Below, piece by piece: positions 1-11,500 of a stretch of 64,000 bases of DNA; positions within the stretch are counted from its first letter, which is position 1; every line of letters begins with the position of its first letter. Source of the stretch: Tieghemostelium lacteum (taxonomy: Eukaryota > Evosea > Eumycetozoa > Dictyosteliales > Raperosteliaceae); assembly GCA_001606155.1 (NCBI GenBank), contig LODT01000041.1, positions 124,001 through 188,000 of the forward strand, in the 5' to 3' direction. The translations under genes and the position numbers were made by a program. The notes under the pieces were generated by a model. That model worked only from the letters and a program-made list of their open reading frames with translations. It was not told the DNA's origin and ran no database searches.

Positions 1-429
1 AAACAAACTAATTAAATCACTCTCTGTAGCCAGAGGTGAAATCCCACCCACAAAAACCTCATTTTCACCACACAACAAATTTCCATTATTTTCATTGGAA
101 GTCTCCTGTTCTTGTATTACTTTTTGCTCACTTAGATTTCCACTGTCATCTGATGACTCGGAATTTGTTGGTGATAATATATGATTTTCAGTATTTGAAA
201 TTAAATCTTTGGTGGTATCTACATGTAAGTATTCCTTTTCAATATTCTTTAGTATATCCTTCTATAATCACAAAATTTAGAAATATGGAGTAAACATAAT
301 GAGTTATATAGTCTATAGTTATCTAATAATATATAGAATATTTACAAATAGAGATGCATTGTTTAATTTTAATGAATTATCAGTAGAGGATGGAATACTA
401 TTCGGATTCATTAATTGAATTGGAGGCAT
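1..429 (-). CDS. RRM-domain RNA-binding protein, 5' part only (cut by window edge)
   Basis: Two exons are visible on the minus strand: 429-346 (28 codons, starting MPPIQLMNPN) and 261-1, separated by an 84-nt GT-AG intron in phase 0. After a Ser/Glu/Asn-rich stretch the last residues visible are NEVFVGGISPLATESDLISLF-like; VFVGGI is a typical RNP2 strand and the following ATESDL helix is the start of helix 1 of an RNA recognition motif. The rest of the RRM lies outside the window. RRM proteins bind single-stranded RNA, so a role in mRNA processing, transport or stability is inferred only from the family. The start codon is the first ATG after AT-rich DNA. The gene diverges from the ABCA transporter at 992. 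The exact subfamily cannot be decided from this fragment. Confidence 0.75.
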
Positions 430-991
430 TTTTAAAATTAAGTTAATATATTTTAAAATAATAGAAAAAAAAAATTTTTGTATTTACTTTAAAAGTAAAA
501 TTGTAAATTAATGCATTTGAAAATTTCTATATAAAGAAACTTCAACATTAATTTTTACAAAAATGTTTTTTTTTCGGTTTTTATTAAACATTTATAAAAT
601 ATTCTTTCTTAATTAGAATAATGTTCTATTTATTAATCATTAGGGAATACTGTGTGGAAAAAAAGAAAAAAGTTAATGAAAAACAGGGACATGGATATAT
701 TGGTAAGTGAAAAGGGGAATTCTTTGAAGTTTGGCCTTTGAAGAAATGATTAAATAATATCTTCCATATATATGAAGCTGGTTATATGTATGTTGTTAGA
801 CTTTACTTTTTTTTAATAAAACCTGGTTGATATTTTTAAATATTCAGTGAAAAGATGTCTGCCAAATCTGACAGTTTTTTTTTCAAAAATTAAAAAATAA
901 ATAACCACACTCACCGTTGTATTATGATAAAAATAGATTTAATCAAAAAAACATAAATAATTTTTAATTTATTATTTGATTATATTACATA
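430..991. promoter_or_regulatory. Divergent intergenic region (RRM gene / ABCA gene)
   Basis: This 562-nt AT-rich spacer lies between two divergent starts and must carry both promoters. Long T and A runs flank each ATG, as usual in dictyostelid promoters. No ORF, RNA gene or repeat was recognised. Confidence 0.4.
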
Positions 992-3900
992 ATGAAAGGT
1001 GTTGGAAATCAAATTAAAACCTTAATTAAAAAGAACTTCTTATTAAAGAAAAAGAATAAATGTGGAATATGCTGTGAGATAGTATTTCCACTTTTTATTA
1101 TAGCCTTTATGTTTATGATATTAAGTACGAATTTTTATTTAACAAAATTTATTATAATACTAATAAATGTAATATTCGATTGTGATAGGTTTTATATTGT
1201 TAATTAAAGATAATTATGATGAAAAACCAATTATTCCATTAGGTTTTCAATTGGATACTGATAAGATCCTGTTGTATAGTAGTGTGAATGGAAATGCAAT
1301 GACACTGGAACAGATACAAGTTATAGAAGCTATGAAGATTCAAGTTTCTATACTTAGAGGTGGTTTGGATAATGTCACTTTAGATAGCTATTTTAAACAA
1401 TTTGAAAACCAACAATCAATGGAACTTTACTTTACAAATAATAGTAAGACAGTTTTGGGTGGTGTATGGTTTGAGAATACTGAGGTTTCAAATGTGACTA
1501 ATCCATTTAAATATAGTGTCAGAGTAGATGCAGATCATGTTTATAATAATGATAAGGTGAAAGATCAAGGATATGATTCAATGATTTATCAAAAAGAAGG
1601 ATTTTCAAGTATTCAAGCATCTGTAGATCAAGCAGTTTTGAATATTCATGGATTTAATCAGAGTTTGAATATCAGTACTCAGATATTTCCAAATCCATTT
1701 ACTGAACCTTATCAACGTTGGAATAACGGAAGAAATGCAATTCTAAAAGATGCAGGATCAGTTTTTGTAACAGCTGCATTCTTTTTATTTTCATTCCGTC
1801 TCATTACTGAACTGGTCCAAGAAAAAGAAACTAAGATCCGAGAGGGTATGAAAATGATGGGAATGAGTGATTTTGCTTATTTCGTCAGTTGGATGACAAG
1901 TTCACTCACTATAGCATTTCCAATTATGGTACTGATTTTCTTGATTATTAGAGGAACAGGTTTGATTTATAACACCAGTTTTGGAGTTGTATTTCTACTC
2001 TTCTTTTTCTATCTACTCTCCTTGTTGGTACTCTCTTTTGTAATGTCCATTTTCTTTGATAAATCTAAATTTGCAGGGTTCCTTTCTTATCTTGTAATAC
2101 TACTCATTAACGTTGCTGGTATATTTGTAGGAAATACAAGTAAATTACCAGTTGGTGTAAAGTATTTCCTATCATTATTCTCACCTATTGCCATGGCTTG
2201 TGTGAATTATACAATGGCTGTAAAAGATCTTGTTGATGTTATTGATGTAAGCCCTGATGCTGACTTCTTGGTTGATGAATGGGGTATAGTAGGAATGCTT
2301 GCATTGGATATTGTATTCTACATTTTATTGTACATCTATCTTGATAATGTAGTACCAACTGAATTTGGATCTAGAAGAAAATGGTATTTCCCAGTTCAAC
2401 CTAGATACTGGTTCCCATCAAAATATAGAGCTACAATGGACGAATCTTTAATTGAACAAAACACCAATGATATAGAGATGATATCTTATGGAACTAGAAA
2501 ACCTACAGTTTCAATAAGAAATCTTTCCAAACACTTTCATACAGGCGATGGTTTGAGAAAAGCTGTTGACAAGTTATCTGTAGATTTCTATGAAGATGAA
2601 ATACATAGTTTTCTGGGTCATAACGGGTCAGGTAAATCTACTACCATCAACATGTTAACAGGTTTAATGGAACCTACTAATGGAGATGCTTTAATTTTTG
2701 GAAATTCCATTGTTAATGATATTCAAGAGATTAGAAAGAACTTAGGTGTTTGTCCACAACAAGATATTCTTTATGACAAACTCACTGTTCTTCAACACCT
2801 AAGAATATTTGCATCACTTAAAGGTGTACCACCTCATGAGATTGAATATGAAGCTAATAAGTATGCCAAAGAGGTTGGGTTGGAAGAGAAAAAGAATGCT
2901 ATTGCAAAATCATTGTCAGGAGGTCAGAAAAGAAAACTATGTCTTGCTATTGCTTTTATTGGTGGTTCAAAACTTATATTTATAGATGAGGCTACTAGTG
3001 GACTTGATCCAAAGTCACGTAGAGAGGTTTGGGATTTCTTGTTGAAATATAAACAAGGAAAAACTATAATCTTTACAACCCACTTTATGGATGAAGCTGA
3101 TTATCTAGGTGATAGAATTGCTATTCTCAGTAATGGTAAACTTCGTTGTGATGGTTCATCACTCTTTTTGAAAAAGAAGTTTGGTGTTGGATACCTATTG
3201 ACATGTTCAAAGATTCCAAATGCATGTTTAACTGATGGTGTTACAAACTTTATAAAAACCTATATTCCAGAGGCTAGTGTTCTATCCGATGCTGGAACAG
3301 AATTATCCTATCGTTTACCAACTGACTCTCTAAATAGATTCGTTGAATTCTTCAGACATTTAGAAGATATTAAAATGTCTTTAGGCGTCAGTAACTTTGG
3401 TATCAGTGTGACAACACTTGAGGAAGTGTTCTTAAGACTAGGTAAAGAACATATAGATGATCCAACTGATTTCAAGCTTAACACTAACGAGAACTTTGAC
3501 CAAAATACTCTGAATATTGCTATATCAACTGGATCCAATGGAAAGAAGATTTGGCAACAACTTAAAGGTCTTTTGATAAAAAGAATAAGAATATCTATAA
3601 AAGATGCTAAATCCTTTATTTTGACTATTCTCCTACCATTACTATTGTTGATATGTTCAGTTATCATCTACAAAAACCCACCTGCTCAAGCTAATTTCTT
3701 TAATGTTGTAACTACTCCAATGCTTCTATCATACCAATCAATGGATGATCTAACATTACCAGTATCAAGGGCTAATGAATCTCTCTGGACCCCACCTACT
3801 CCATTACCATCCTACTACCAACTCATTCCAGGTCCAGAATTGGAAGACTATCTAATTGACAATTTCAAAAACAGTTCGGGAGCTTTGAATTTTACTCTTA

Positions 3901-6113
3901 CCGAACCAGTAAATCCTTTACTTTACAATTACAAAGTTCTACAAAACAAACATTACCTCCACACCCTACCAATTCTCATTAACCTTGTAGATGACCAACT
4001 CTTAAAAACTCATTCTGGAATTGGAATTCAGACTACATCTCAACCATTTACACATGTTAAAACACCCTTAGAAGAGTCATTCACAAATACCAATATCGCA
4101 GGTATAGTTTACTTTGCAATACTCTTTATGGCTGGATATGCATTAATGGCAGCTTCTTTTGCAGCCAATGTCTGTATAGAACGTGTAAATAACATTAAAA
4201 AGTTATTTTACATCTCAGGTTGTAATAAGGTTGTGTATTGGTTAAGTAACCTTTTATGGGATTACTCATTTGCCTTAGTAACAGCACTCATTATAAGCGG
4301 TGTTCTAGCAGGTGTTGATAAAGTCATATTTAAACCACATTTTGGTTTGATTCTTCTATCTGTTGTACTATATAGTATGGCTATATTACCACTAGCATAT
4401 CTATTCAGTTACAAGTTCTTAACATTTGGAAAAGCTATGGGTAGTATCTTTGGTATCGTTTTCTCTATTTCCATTGCAGGGTTTATCGGTATACTAAATC
4501 TTCGTATTCAAGCTATATCAGGTCAAAATGATAAACTTGATTTGGCATCTGATATCTTTGACTATGTATTCTATGTAGCATCTCCACTATATTGTCTATG
4601 TAAGATTATGCTCTTCATCTGTGAATTCACACCTATATATCCTCTAGGATACTACAAAATTGAAGATCAATGGTCATTGATATTCTGTGGTAAACCTCTA
4701 TTTTTCTTAGCAGGACATTTTGTAATATGGACTTCACTATTACTTATACTAGACTATATCCCACAGATTAAAGCTACTTTTGTAAATCCAGTTACTAAAA
4801 CTACTCCAATGCCAGATCCTGATCAAGATTCTGATGTGGCCTATGAAAGAAACCGTTTAATTAACCCTTCAACTCCCAATCCAAACAGTAGTTTCCAAAT
4901 GGATCATCGTGAGGATATTCTAGTGATGAAAGGGTTGCATAAAGTTTTCCCTAAACAAGGCAAAAATCCTGCAAAAGTTGCAATTCATAATACCAATCTT
5001 GGACTACAAAAAGGTGAATTATTTGGTTTATTAGGTTTGAATGGTAGTGGTAAATCCACAACTTTGAATATTCTATCAGGTTGTTTGTTACCTACTAGTG
5101 GTTCTGTGACTATAAATGGAATGGATTTAATAACACAGAGAACTAAGGCTTTGGAATCTATAGGATACTGTTTCCAACATGATGCTTTGATATCATTGCT
5201 ATCAGCTAGAGAACAGTTGTACCTATACTGCAGAATCAAGGGTATAGAAGAGCAAAAGATACCATCAGTTGTTGAAGCATTCATTTCCATGATGGATTTA
5301 ACTAAATATGCAAATACAAATTCAGGTAGTTACTCAGGAGGTAATAAACGTAAACTTTCATTATCTATAGCATTGGTAGCCAATCCACAAATTGTACTAC
5401 TTGATGAACCATCTACTGGTGTAGATGTACAAGTTAAGAGATTTATGTGGAATGTAATATCACAGTTATCCACCAACAAAGTTATCATATTGACAACTCA
5501 TTCCATGGACGAATGTGAAGCTCTTGCTACTAGACTCACTATAATGCGTGAAGGCAAACTAAAAGCACTTGGAAGTGTTCAACAACTAAAATCCAAATTT
5601 GGATCTGGATACTCTGTGGACATCAAATTTAAGAAAGAACATATCGATCAAGGTTGTGATCAGGTACTAAGATCATTCCCAAATGCAATTCTCCTTGGAA
5701 GACATGATCTCGTTGCAAACTTTGAACTCAACCAACACCAAGGACAAGCCTTAAAAATCTCTGAAATTTTTGAAATTCTTCAAAATCAATTATCCTATCT
5801 TATGGATGACTACTCCGTCTCTCAAAAATCACTTGAACAAATATTCCTTCAATTAACCAAAGACACTCCACCACAAACTCAAATTCCAAATTATGGAAAT
5901 ACAGTTATCAATATTCAACAACCATACTCTCCACAACAAATATACTCCCCAATGCCCCCACAATCACCATCTGCATTCTATGTCAATCCAATTCCACAAA
6001 ACAACATTTCAGAGAGTTTTCTAAATACCCAACCACAAAACAATAACATTAACCCAAATGTCTCAATGGAGAACCAAAACAACAGTATTATTGATATCAA
6101 CCAAGTAGAATAA
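992..6113 (+). CDS. ABC transporter, subfamily A, full-length (TMD-NBD-TMD-NBD)
   Basis: Exon 1 is 992-1124, a 64-nt intron (GTACGA...AG) follows, and exon 2 is 1189-6113; the spliced product is 1685 residues. The splice joins a hydrophobic first membrane segment (VFPLFIIAFMFMILS) to the first extracytosolic loop. Each half has a large loop, a block of membrane helices and an ATPase domain. NBD1 has Walker A GHNGSGKST at 521-529, signature LSGGQ at 620-624 and Walker B with D644-E645. NBD2 has Walker A GLNGSGKST at 1327-1335, signature YSGGN at 1426-1430 and D1450-E1451. Switch histidines occur in THFMDEAD and THSMDECE. Both sites therefore look competent. ABCA proteins move lipids or sterols across membranes; in amoebae they are found on endolysosomal and plasma membranes. 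The C-tail is Pro/Gln/Asn-rich and unique. Which paralogue this is cannot be told. Confidence 0.95.
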
Positions 6114-7788
6114 AAAATAATCATCCACACTCCAAATTTCATAAAACAATAAAATTAATTAACAATATAAACTTTCAAAAAACCATCAAATTTTTCTAAA
6201 ACTAATTAATACTTTCTAATTTTAGATATAAAATGGTTAATATAATTCTTTTATTTCACTTTGAAATTAAAAATCAAAAAATTTTTATAAAAAATTATTA
6301 TAATTTTAAAAGTTAACCGATAAAGTAGTATGATGTTACCTATGAATTTAATAGTGATAAAATTAATTAATAAATATTTTAATAATATAAATTTGGACTT
6401 TTTACAAAAAATATGATAAAAATAACCCCAAATTATTAATTTATAAAAAAATTCTGTTTGATATGGACTAGTTAGAATGGATGGAAGATTTCAAAAACTC
6501 AAAATCCGAAATTCATTTTTGCAAATTTAATTTTTAGTTTTACAATTTTTTTTTTTCACTCCAACCAGTTTGTCATTGTCAATTCTACCAGTTCGCTGAA
6601 CGATAATTTCAACAAAAGACAATATTGTACTCAAATAATGTAAGTTTTCATTCTACATTTCAAAGTAATCATAATTTGCCATTTTCAGTGAATTTGTCAA
6701 ATTTTCAAAAAAATGTAAAATTAATTAATTAATGGGTTTGGAATACAATTGTATCACATGAATGATCGATTATTTGATCAATATTGTTTTGTTTGATTGT
6801 TTTAACAATGGTCCTGTTAAAATTCAATGTGGATTCAATGTTTGATTAGGAGAGAGTTTCCATCTTATCAAAGAGGTCTCCCTCCCCAACCAACATTTTG
6901 ATTAAGTAAATAGTTTACAGAGAGAGAGAGTGAAACGTACACAAAGGTTTTAGAAGTGTAAAAAGGGGTGTTATGAGTTGAGTGGAAGCTGTTATGGTTC
7001 CATCTCACTATCATCATCATCAATTAATATAACAGTGATTTGAAATTTTCTAAACACTACTAGTGTGTGTGGTTTTTATAATTCTCACACACAAACACAT
7101 CCCACACATATATAGAATATAAGAAAACAAAGATTTATAAAATACCCAAACACCCCACACTTTTTATTCAAATTTTTAGTTGTTCATGATTATTATTCAA
7201 AAAAAAAAAACAATTGCTCTTTTCAGTTTTTCAGTTGTTCTGTTGTTGTTTTATATTTTTCATTTAATATATTTATAGATCACACATAACCTTTAGATAT
7301 AAGAATACATCATCAAATTCTCTCTTTCACTTATTAGTAATCAAAAAACATAAATTTGCGATAATCCATATCTTTCACACTTTTAATAATTTCATTAATT
7401 ATTAATTCATATTGACAGAAGAATAGATCTTTTTTTGGAAACTAATATATTCAATTGAATACATATAAATATTTGAATTTCCAAAGCCAAACATTGTATG
7501 TGTTGATAATTATAATAGTTTTTTTTTTAAAGTAAAAAAAAAGAGACTTTCTTTGAAATTGGAATTCAAAAGGACACATTTGATAATTGTTAAAAATCTC
7601 GATATCGCGCGGAACTACATTGAAACAATTTATCAAATAGTCTTCAAATTTCTTCATTTTTTTTTAGCTTTGTTTTTTTTGCTGTTTGCTTCTACTTTTT
7701 CAATCCACATTTTCGTTTGATCACACACAGTAATACAAATTTAGCAAGTATATGTCAAAATAACCAAAAACCAATAATTCTAAAGAAA

Positions 7789-7818
7789 ATTTCCATTTGG
7801 TAATTTCCAAATGGAAAT
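7789..7818. repeat. Perfect 12-bp inverted repeat (hairpin)
   Basis: ATTTCCATTTGG at 7789-7800 is exactly complementary to CCAAATGGAAAT at 7807-7818, with a 6-nt loop. It sits in the long spacer upstream of the CHD gene. The stem is not made of plain A/T runs, so chance is less likely than for most hairpins here. The function is unknown; it could be a dyad protein-binding site or an RNA hairpin in the leader. Confidence 0.5.
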
Positions 7819-8014
7819 CAAAGGTTAACTGTCTATTGTGATCACACATTGGACTATCCCAATGATCAATCACAAATTGTGTCAAATTGTCATATTTCAA
7901 CAAGTACTAGAAGAACTAGAGGGAATTCTCTACTATTTCTAAAGAGTAGTCATTTCTACACCTAAATAGATAGTAGATTAAAAAAAACAGCACAAATTAT
8001 AAATTTTTATCTAA

Positions 8015-8040
8015 TTGGGTGTACGTGGGGTGGTGCAGCA
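8015..8040. promoter_or_regulatory. Candidate G-box (GBF-like) element
   Basis: A strongly G/T-biased stretch containing TTGGGTGT and GTGGGGTGG stands out from AT-rich surroundings about 520 nt upstream of the CHD start. G-box binding factor of Dictyostelium recognises GT/CA-rich elements of this style in developmental promoters. The match is by eye and the assignment is inference. Confidence 0.25.
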
Positions 8041-8555
8041 AACAAATATAATATCACTTTTACAACTACAAAAAAAAAGTAAGTTAGAAAAAAAAAAAAA
8101 AAAAAAAATTAATTTAGTAATCCTTGTTCTAAACAATTACTACTCAAACAAACATTGTGTGTCTGCACTTACAAATTTCTAATTTTAAAGTTTTATTTGT
8201 TTTTATAAATTCAATTGTTTAGGATTCTTAGATCTTTTTTTGTTTGTACTTTAAAAAAACTAAAATTATTTTTTCAAAAAGAGAGGGTTCTTTTTTGGTA
8301 GGAGCTCATTTATTTAAATTCAACATCACAAATATAAAATTTTTTTTTCCAATTTTTTTTTTGGTCCTTTCATTTCAGCTGAAAAATATCAAGTAACATA
8401 TTTCTCACTAACCATTCATTATCCATCATATGATAGATTATAGTTTATATCTTTAAAATAGCTATATATGTATATACTTAAATTCAGTTGAAATTTCAAA
8501 CAAACTGAATGAACACCAATCTATCAATATCACAATATAAACATCAACAGTAAAT

Positions 8556-11500
8556 ATGACATTTTTAAAGGTATGCATTGTAGATTGTATAGGTAGTAGT
8601 ATTCAATCCAATTTAGAATGTAATATTGATTCATGGTTTTTTTAATTTTTACCAAATTCATCATTTATGTGATTTTTTACAAAACTATGATTTTGGGGGA
8701 TTTATATAATATAGAAAGGAAAAGCATTAACAAAACAACAACAACAACAACAACAAGAGAATTTGACTTCTGTTAGAGTTGAAGTTGAAGATTTTCAAGA
8801 AACTGAATCACCAAAATCCTCAAGTGTATCTAGTAGTACTAGTTCAAAATCTAAACAAACAACAAAGACTATTTCACCAAAGATGGATTCAAAGGTGACA
8901 AATAGTAGTACAACAAGTGAGAATTCAGCACAACCAATTACAAGAAGACAAGCAAAATTGATGGAAGAACAAAAGAATCCACCTCCAACCAATTCAACAA
9001 CTACTTCTACATCAGGTTATATGACTAGATCAAAAAGTAGGATTACATCAAAACAACAACAGCAACCAAAAGACAATCATGATGAGGAAATGGTAGATAT
9101 TAGTAATGAGAATAGCGATGATAATACAATACAGCTTAATAAAAGCAAACAGATGAAATCTAAAAAATCACAAACTACTACTACAACTTCCAATACAAAT
9201 AATAATAATAATAATAATAATGTAAATAGTAAAAAGAGAACTAGAGAGGACTATGATGAAGAAGAAGATGAAAATTATATAAATAATGGCAACGAACAAA
9301 AGCAAATTCTAGATGAAAATCACCAAGATGATGGTGATGTTCAGGTGGTTGACGAAGAAGTGGATGAAGATGAGGAGGAACCTTCAGATGAATACAATAG
9401 CGATGATTCTGATTTTGATAATAAGAAGAGGAAGAAAACAGTTGGTAGACCAACTGGACAAACTAAAAAACAGATTGAGAAAAAGAGTAAAGATTCTCTG
9501 CCTCCTCAACCTTCAAAACCAAGTCGAAAAACAGTATCTAAAGCACCTGCAAAACGTGGTGGTGGAGGTGGTGGTACTAGAAAAACATCCACCCGTAAAC
9601 GTAAGGATTCTGATAGTGAATATGAAGATTCTGAAGATGAAGAGGGATCTGAAGTCTCTGAATCTGAACATTCTTCAGAGGAGGAACATTCAGATTCTGA
9701 TCAAATGTCTATAGACAGCGAGAATGAAATCAATAGTGATAGTGAGAACGAAAATGGTGTTGAAATTGATCGTCCTGGTATACCAATGAATATTGAGCCT
9801 TCTGATGAAGTTATCAACAAGATACTGGTTGTCAGATTATTCAAGGAAAAATTTTTACAATTGCCAAAAACTCTTTCAGAATTTTTGAATAAGGGTTCTG
9901 GGGTGACTTTGGAGTCAAAGAAGACTGTGAAGAGTGATAATGATGAGGAAAAGAGTGGAGATGTGCCATTGGCCTCTGCCACTGCAAGTACAACTGCTCA
10001 GGAGGTTATAGAGAGTGAAATGAAGGATAAAGATACCTCTGCAGATGAGAATGAGAAAGATAAGATTAAAACAGATCAACAACAAGAGGAATTGGAGAAA
10101 CCTGTTACCTCTGAACTCAGATTTTTGGTTTTGTTCAAGAATAGATCCTATAGAGCATGTAGATGGATGTCACAGAAAGAAATTGATAAAGAACGTCTAA
10201 CGAGTACACACAATAGTTTGAATCTAATGATCAAGAAGGCTACACCCATTCGACCTGATCTCATTGAGAAGGAGGAAGACGCTAATCCACTTCACTATTT
10301 TGACAAGGATTTCATTCAGATTGAGAAAATTCTCTGTAGAGAAAAGAAACTAGTCCAAAAGAAAACTCAGTGGGTTTATTTGGTAAAATGGAAGAATCAG
10401 CCCTACGAAAAGTCTACTTGGGAGACTGAACAGAGTTTGGCAATGGATGACGAAGATCAGAAGATTGTAGACCGTTTTGTAGAGGAAGAAAACCGTGTTC
10501 TTTCCAGTAGTGAGAAAAAACATGTTCCAATTCCTTCAAAAATTCCTACGGTTTTTGATAAATCTATGGTACCACTTTTTAAGGACAATTTCAAACTTAA
10601 AGAGTTTCAAGTTGAAGGGTTTTTATGGTTGGCTTATTGTTGGTATCATTGTAGATCTTCACTGTTGGCTGATGAGATGGGTCTGGGAAAGACTATACAG
10701 ACTATAGCATTTGTACAGTATCTCAGTCAGAGTGTGGGAATTAAAGGTCCTTTTATGATTGTTGCACCTTTGAGTACTCTTGGTAACTGGCATAAGGAGA
10801 TTCTTCGTTGGACTGATATAAAGACACTGGTATTCTATGGATCTCAGGAATCTCGTGGATGTATTGTAAAATATGAGTGGCAGAGAAAAGACAAGTCCTA
10901 TCAATTTGAGATACTGTTGACTACCTATGAAACTGTAATCTCTGAACACTCTCTTCTTGCTAAAGTACCTTGGAGACTGATTGTTCTCGATGAAGGACAT
11001 CGTATCAAAAATGTAAATTCCAAAGTTCTCAATCGTCTAAAGACTCTGAAAACTGAACATTCTATTATTCTAACTGGTACTCCATTGCAGAATGATATGA
11101 AGGAGTTGTGGACAATGTTGAATTTCCTCGATCCACAGAAATTCAATAACTGCAATGAATTCCTAACAGAGTTCTCAGATTTGAAGGAGGTCTCTCAAGT
11201 TCAGAAACTTCATCAATTGTTGGTTCCTTATCTGCTTAGAAGAATGAAGGAAGATGTTGAGCTTAGTATTCCAGTGAAAGAGGAAACTGTAATTCAAGTT
11301 GAACTCTCTTCCATTCAGAAAACATACTATCGTGCCATTTTGGAGAAGAATCGTGAGTTTTTAGCAAGAGGTATACGATCGAAATCCAATCTACCTAAAC
11401 TCAGTAACATTATGATTCAGATTAGAAAAGTATGTAATCATCCATTTTTGATTCCAGGTGCTGAAGAGACTATTGCCAAGCAAGAGAAGGTAAAGACTGA

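Larger units (their letters stand above)
6114..8555. other. 2.4-kb intergenic region upstream of the CHD gene
   Basis: This is an unusually long spacer for this gene density. It starts with an AATAAA at 6148-6153 that could serve the ABCA transcript. It then holds a GA run near 6921, CA/GT-rich patches at 7060-7110, a perfect hairpin at 7789-7818, a G-rich patch at 8015-8040 and an A run of about 20 near 8089-8108. The two short minus-strand ORFs inside (60 and 68 codons) are low complexity and not convincing. It is most likely the promoter and 5' leader of the large remodeller gene. Confidence 0.4.

Noticed and set aside
36-293. 85-codon plus-strand ORF at the left edge
   Set aside because: It is the antisense of the RRM gene exon 2 and has a His/Phe/Leu composition with no family signal.
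7451-7903. Two short minus-strand ORFs (60 and 68 codons)
   Set aside because: They are low-complexity readings of AT-rich spacer, not linked by convincing splice sites.
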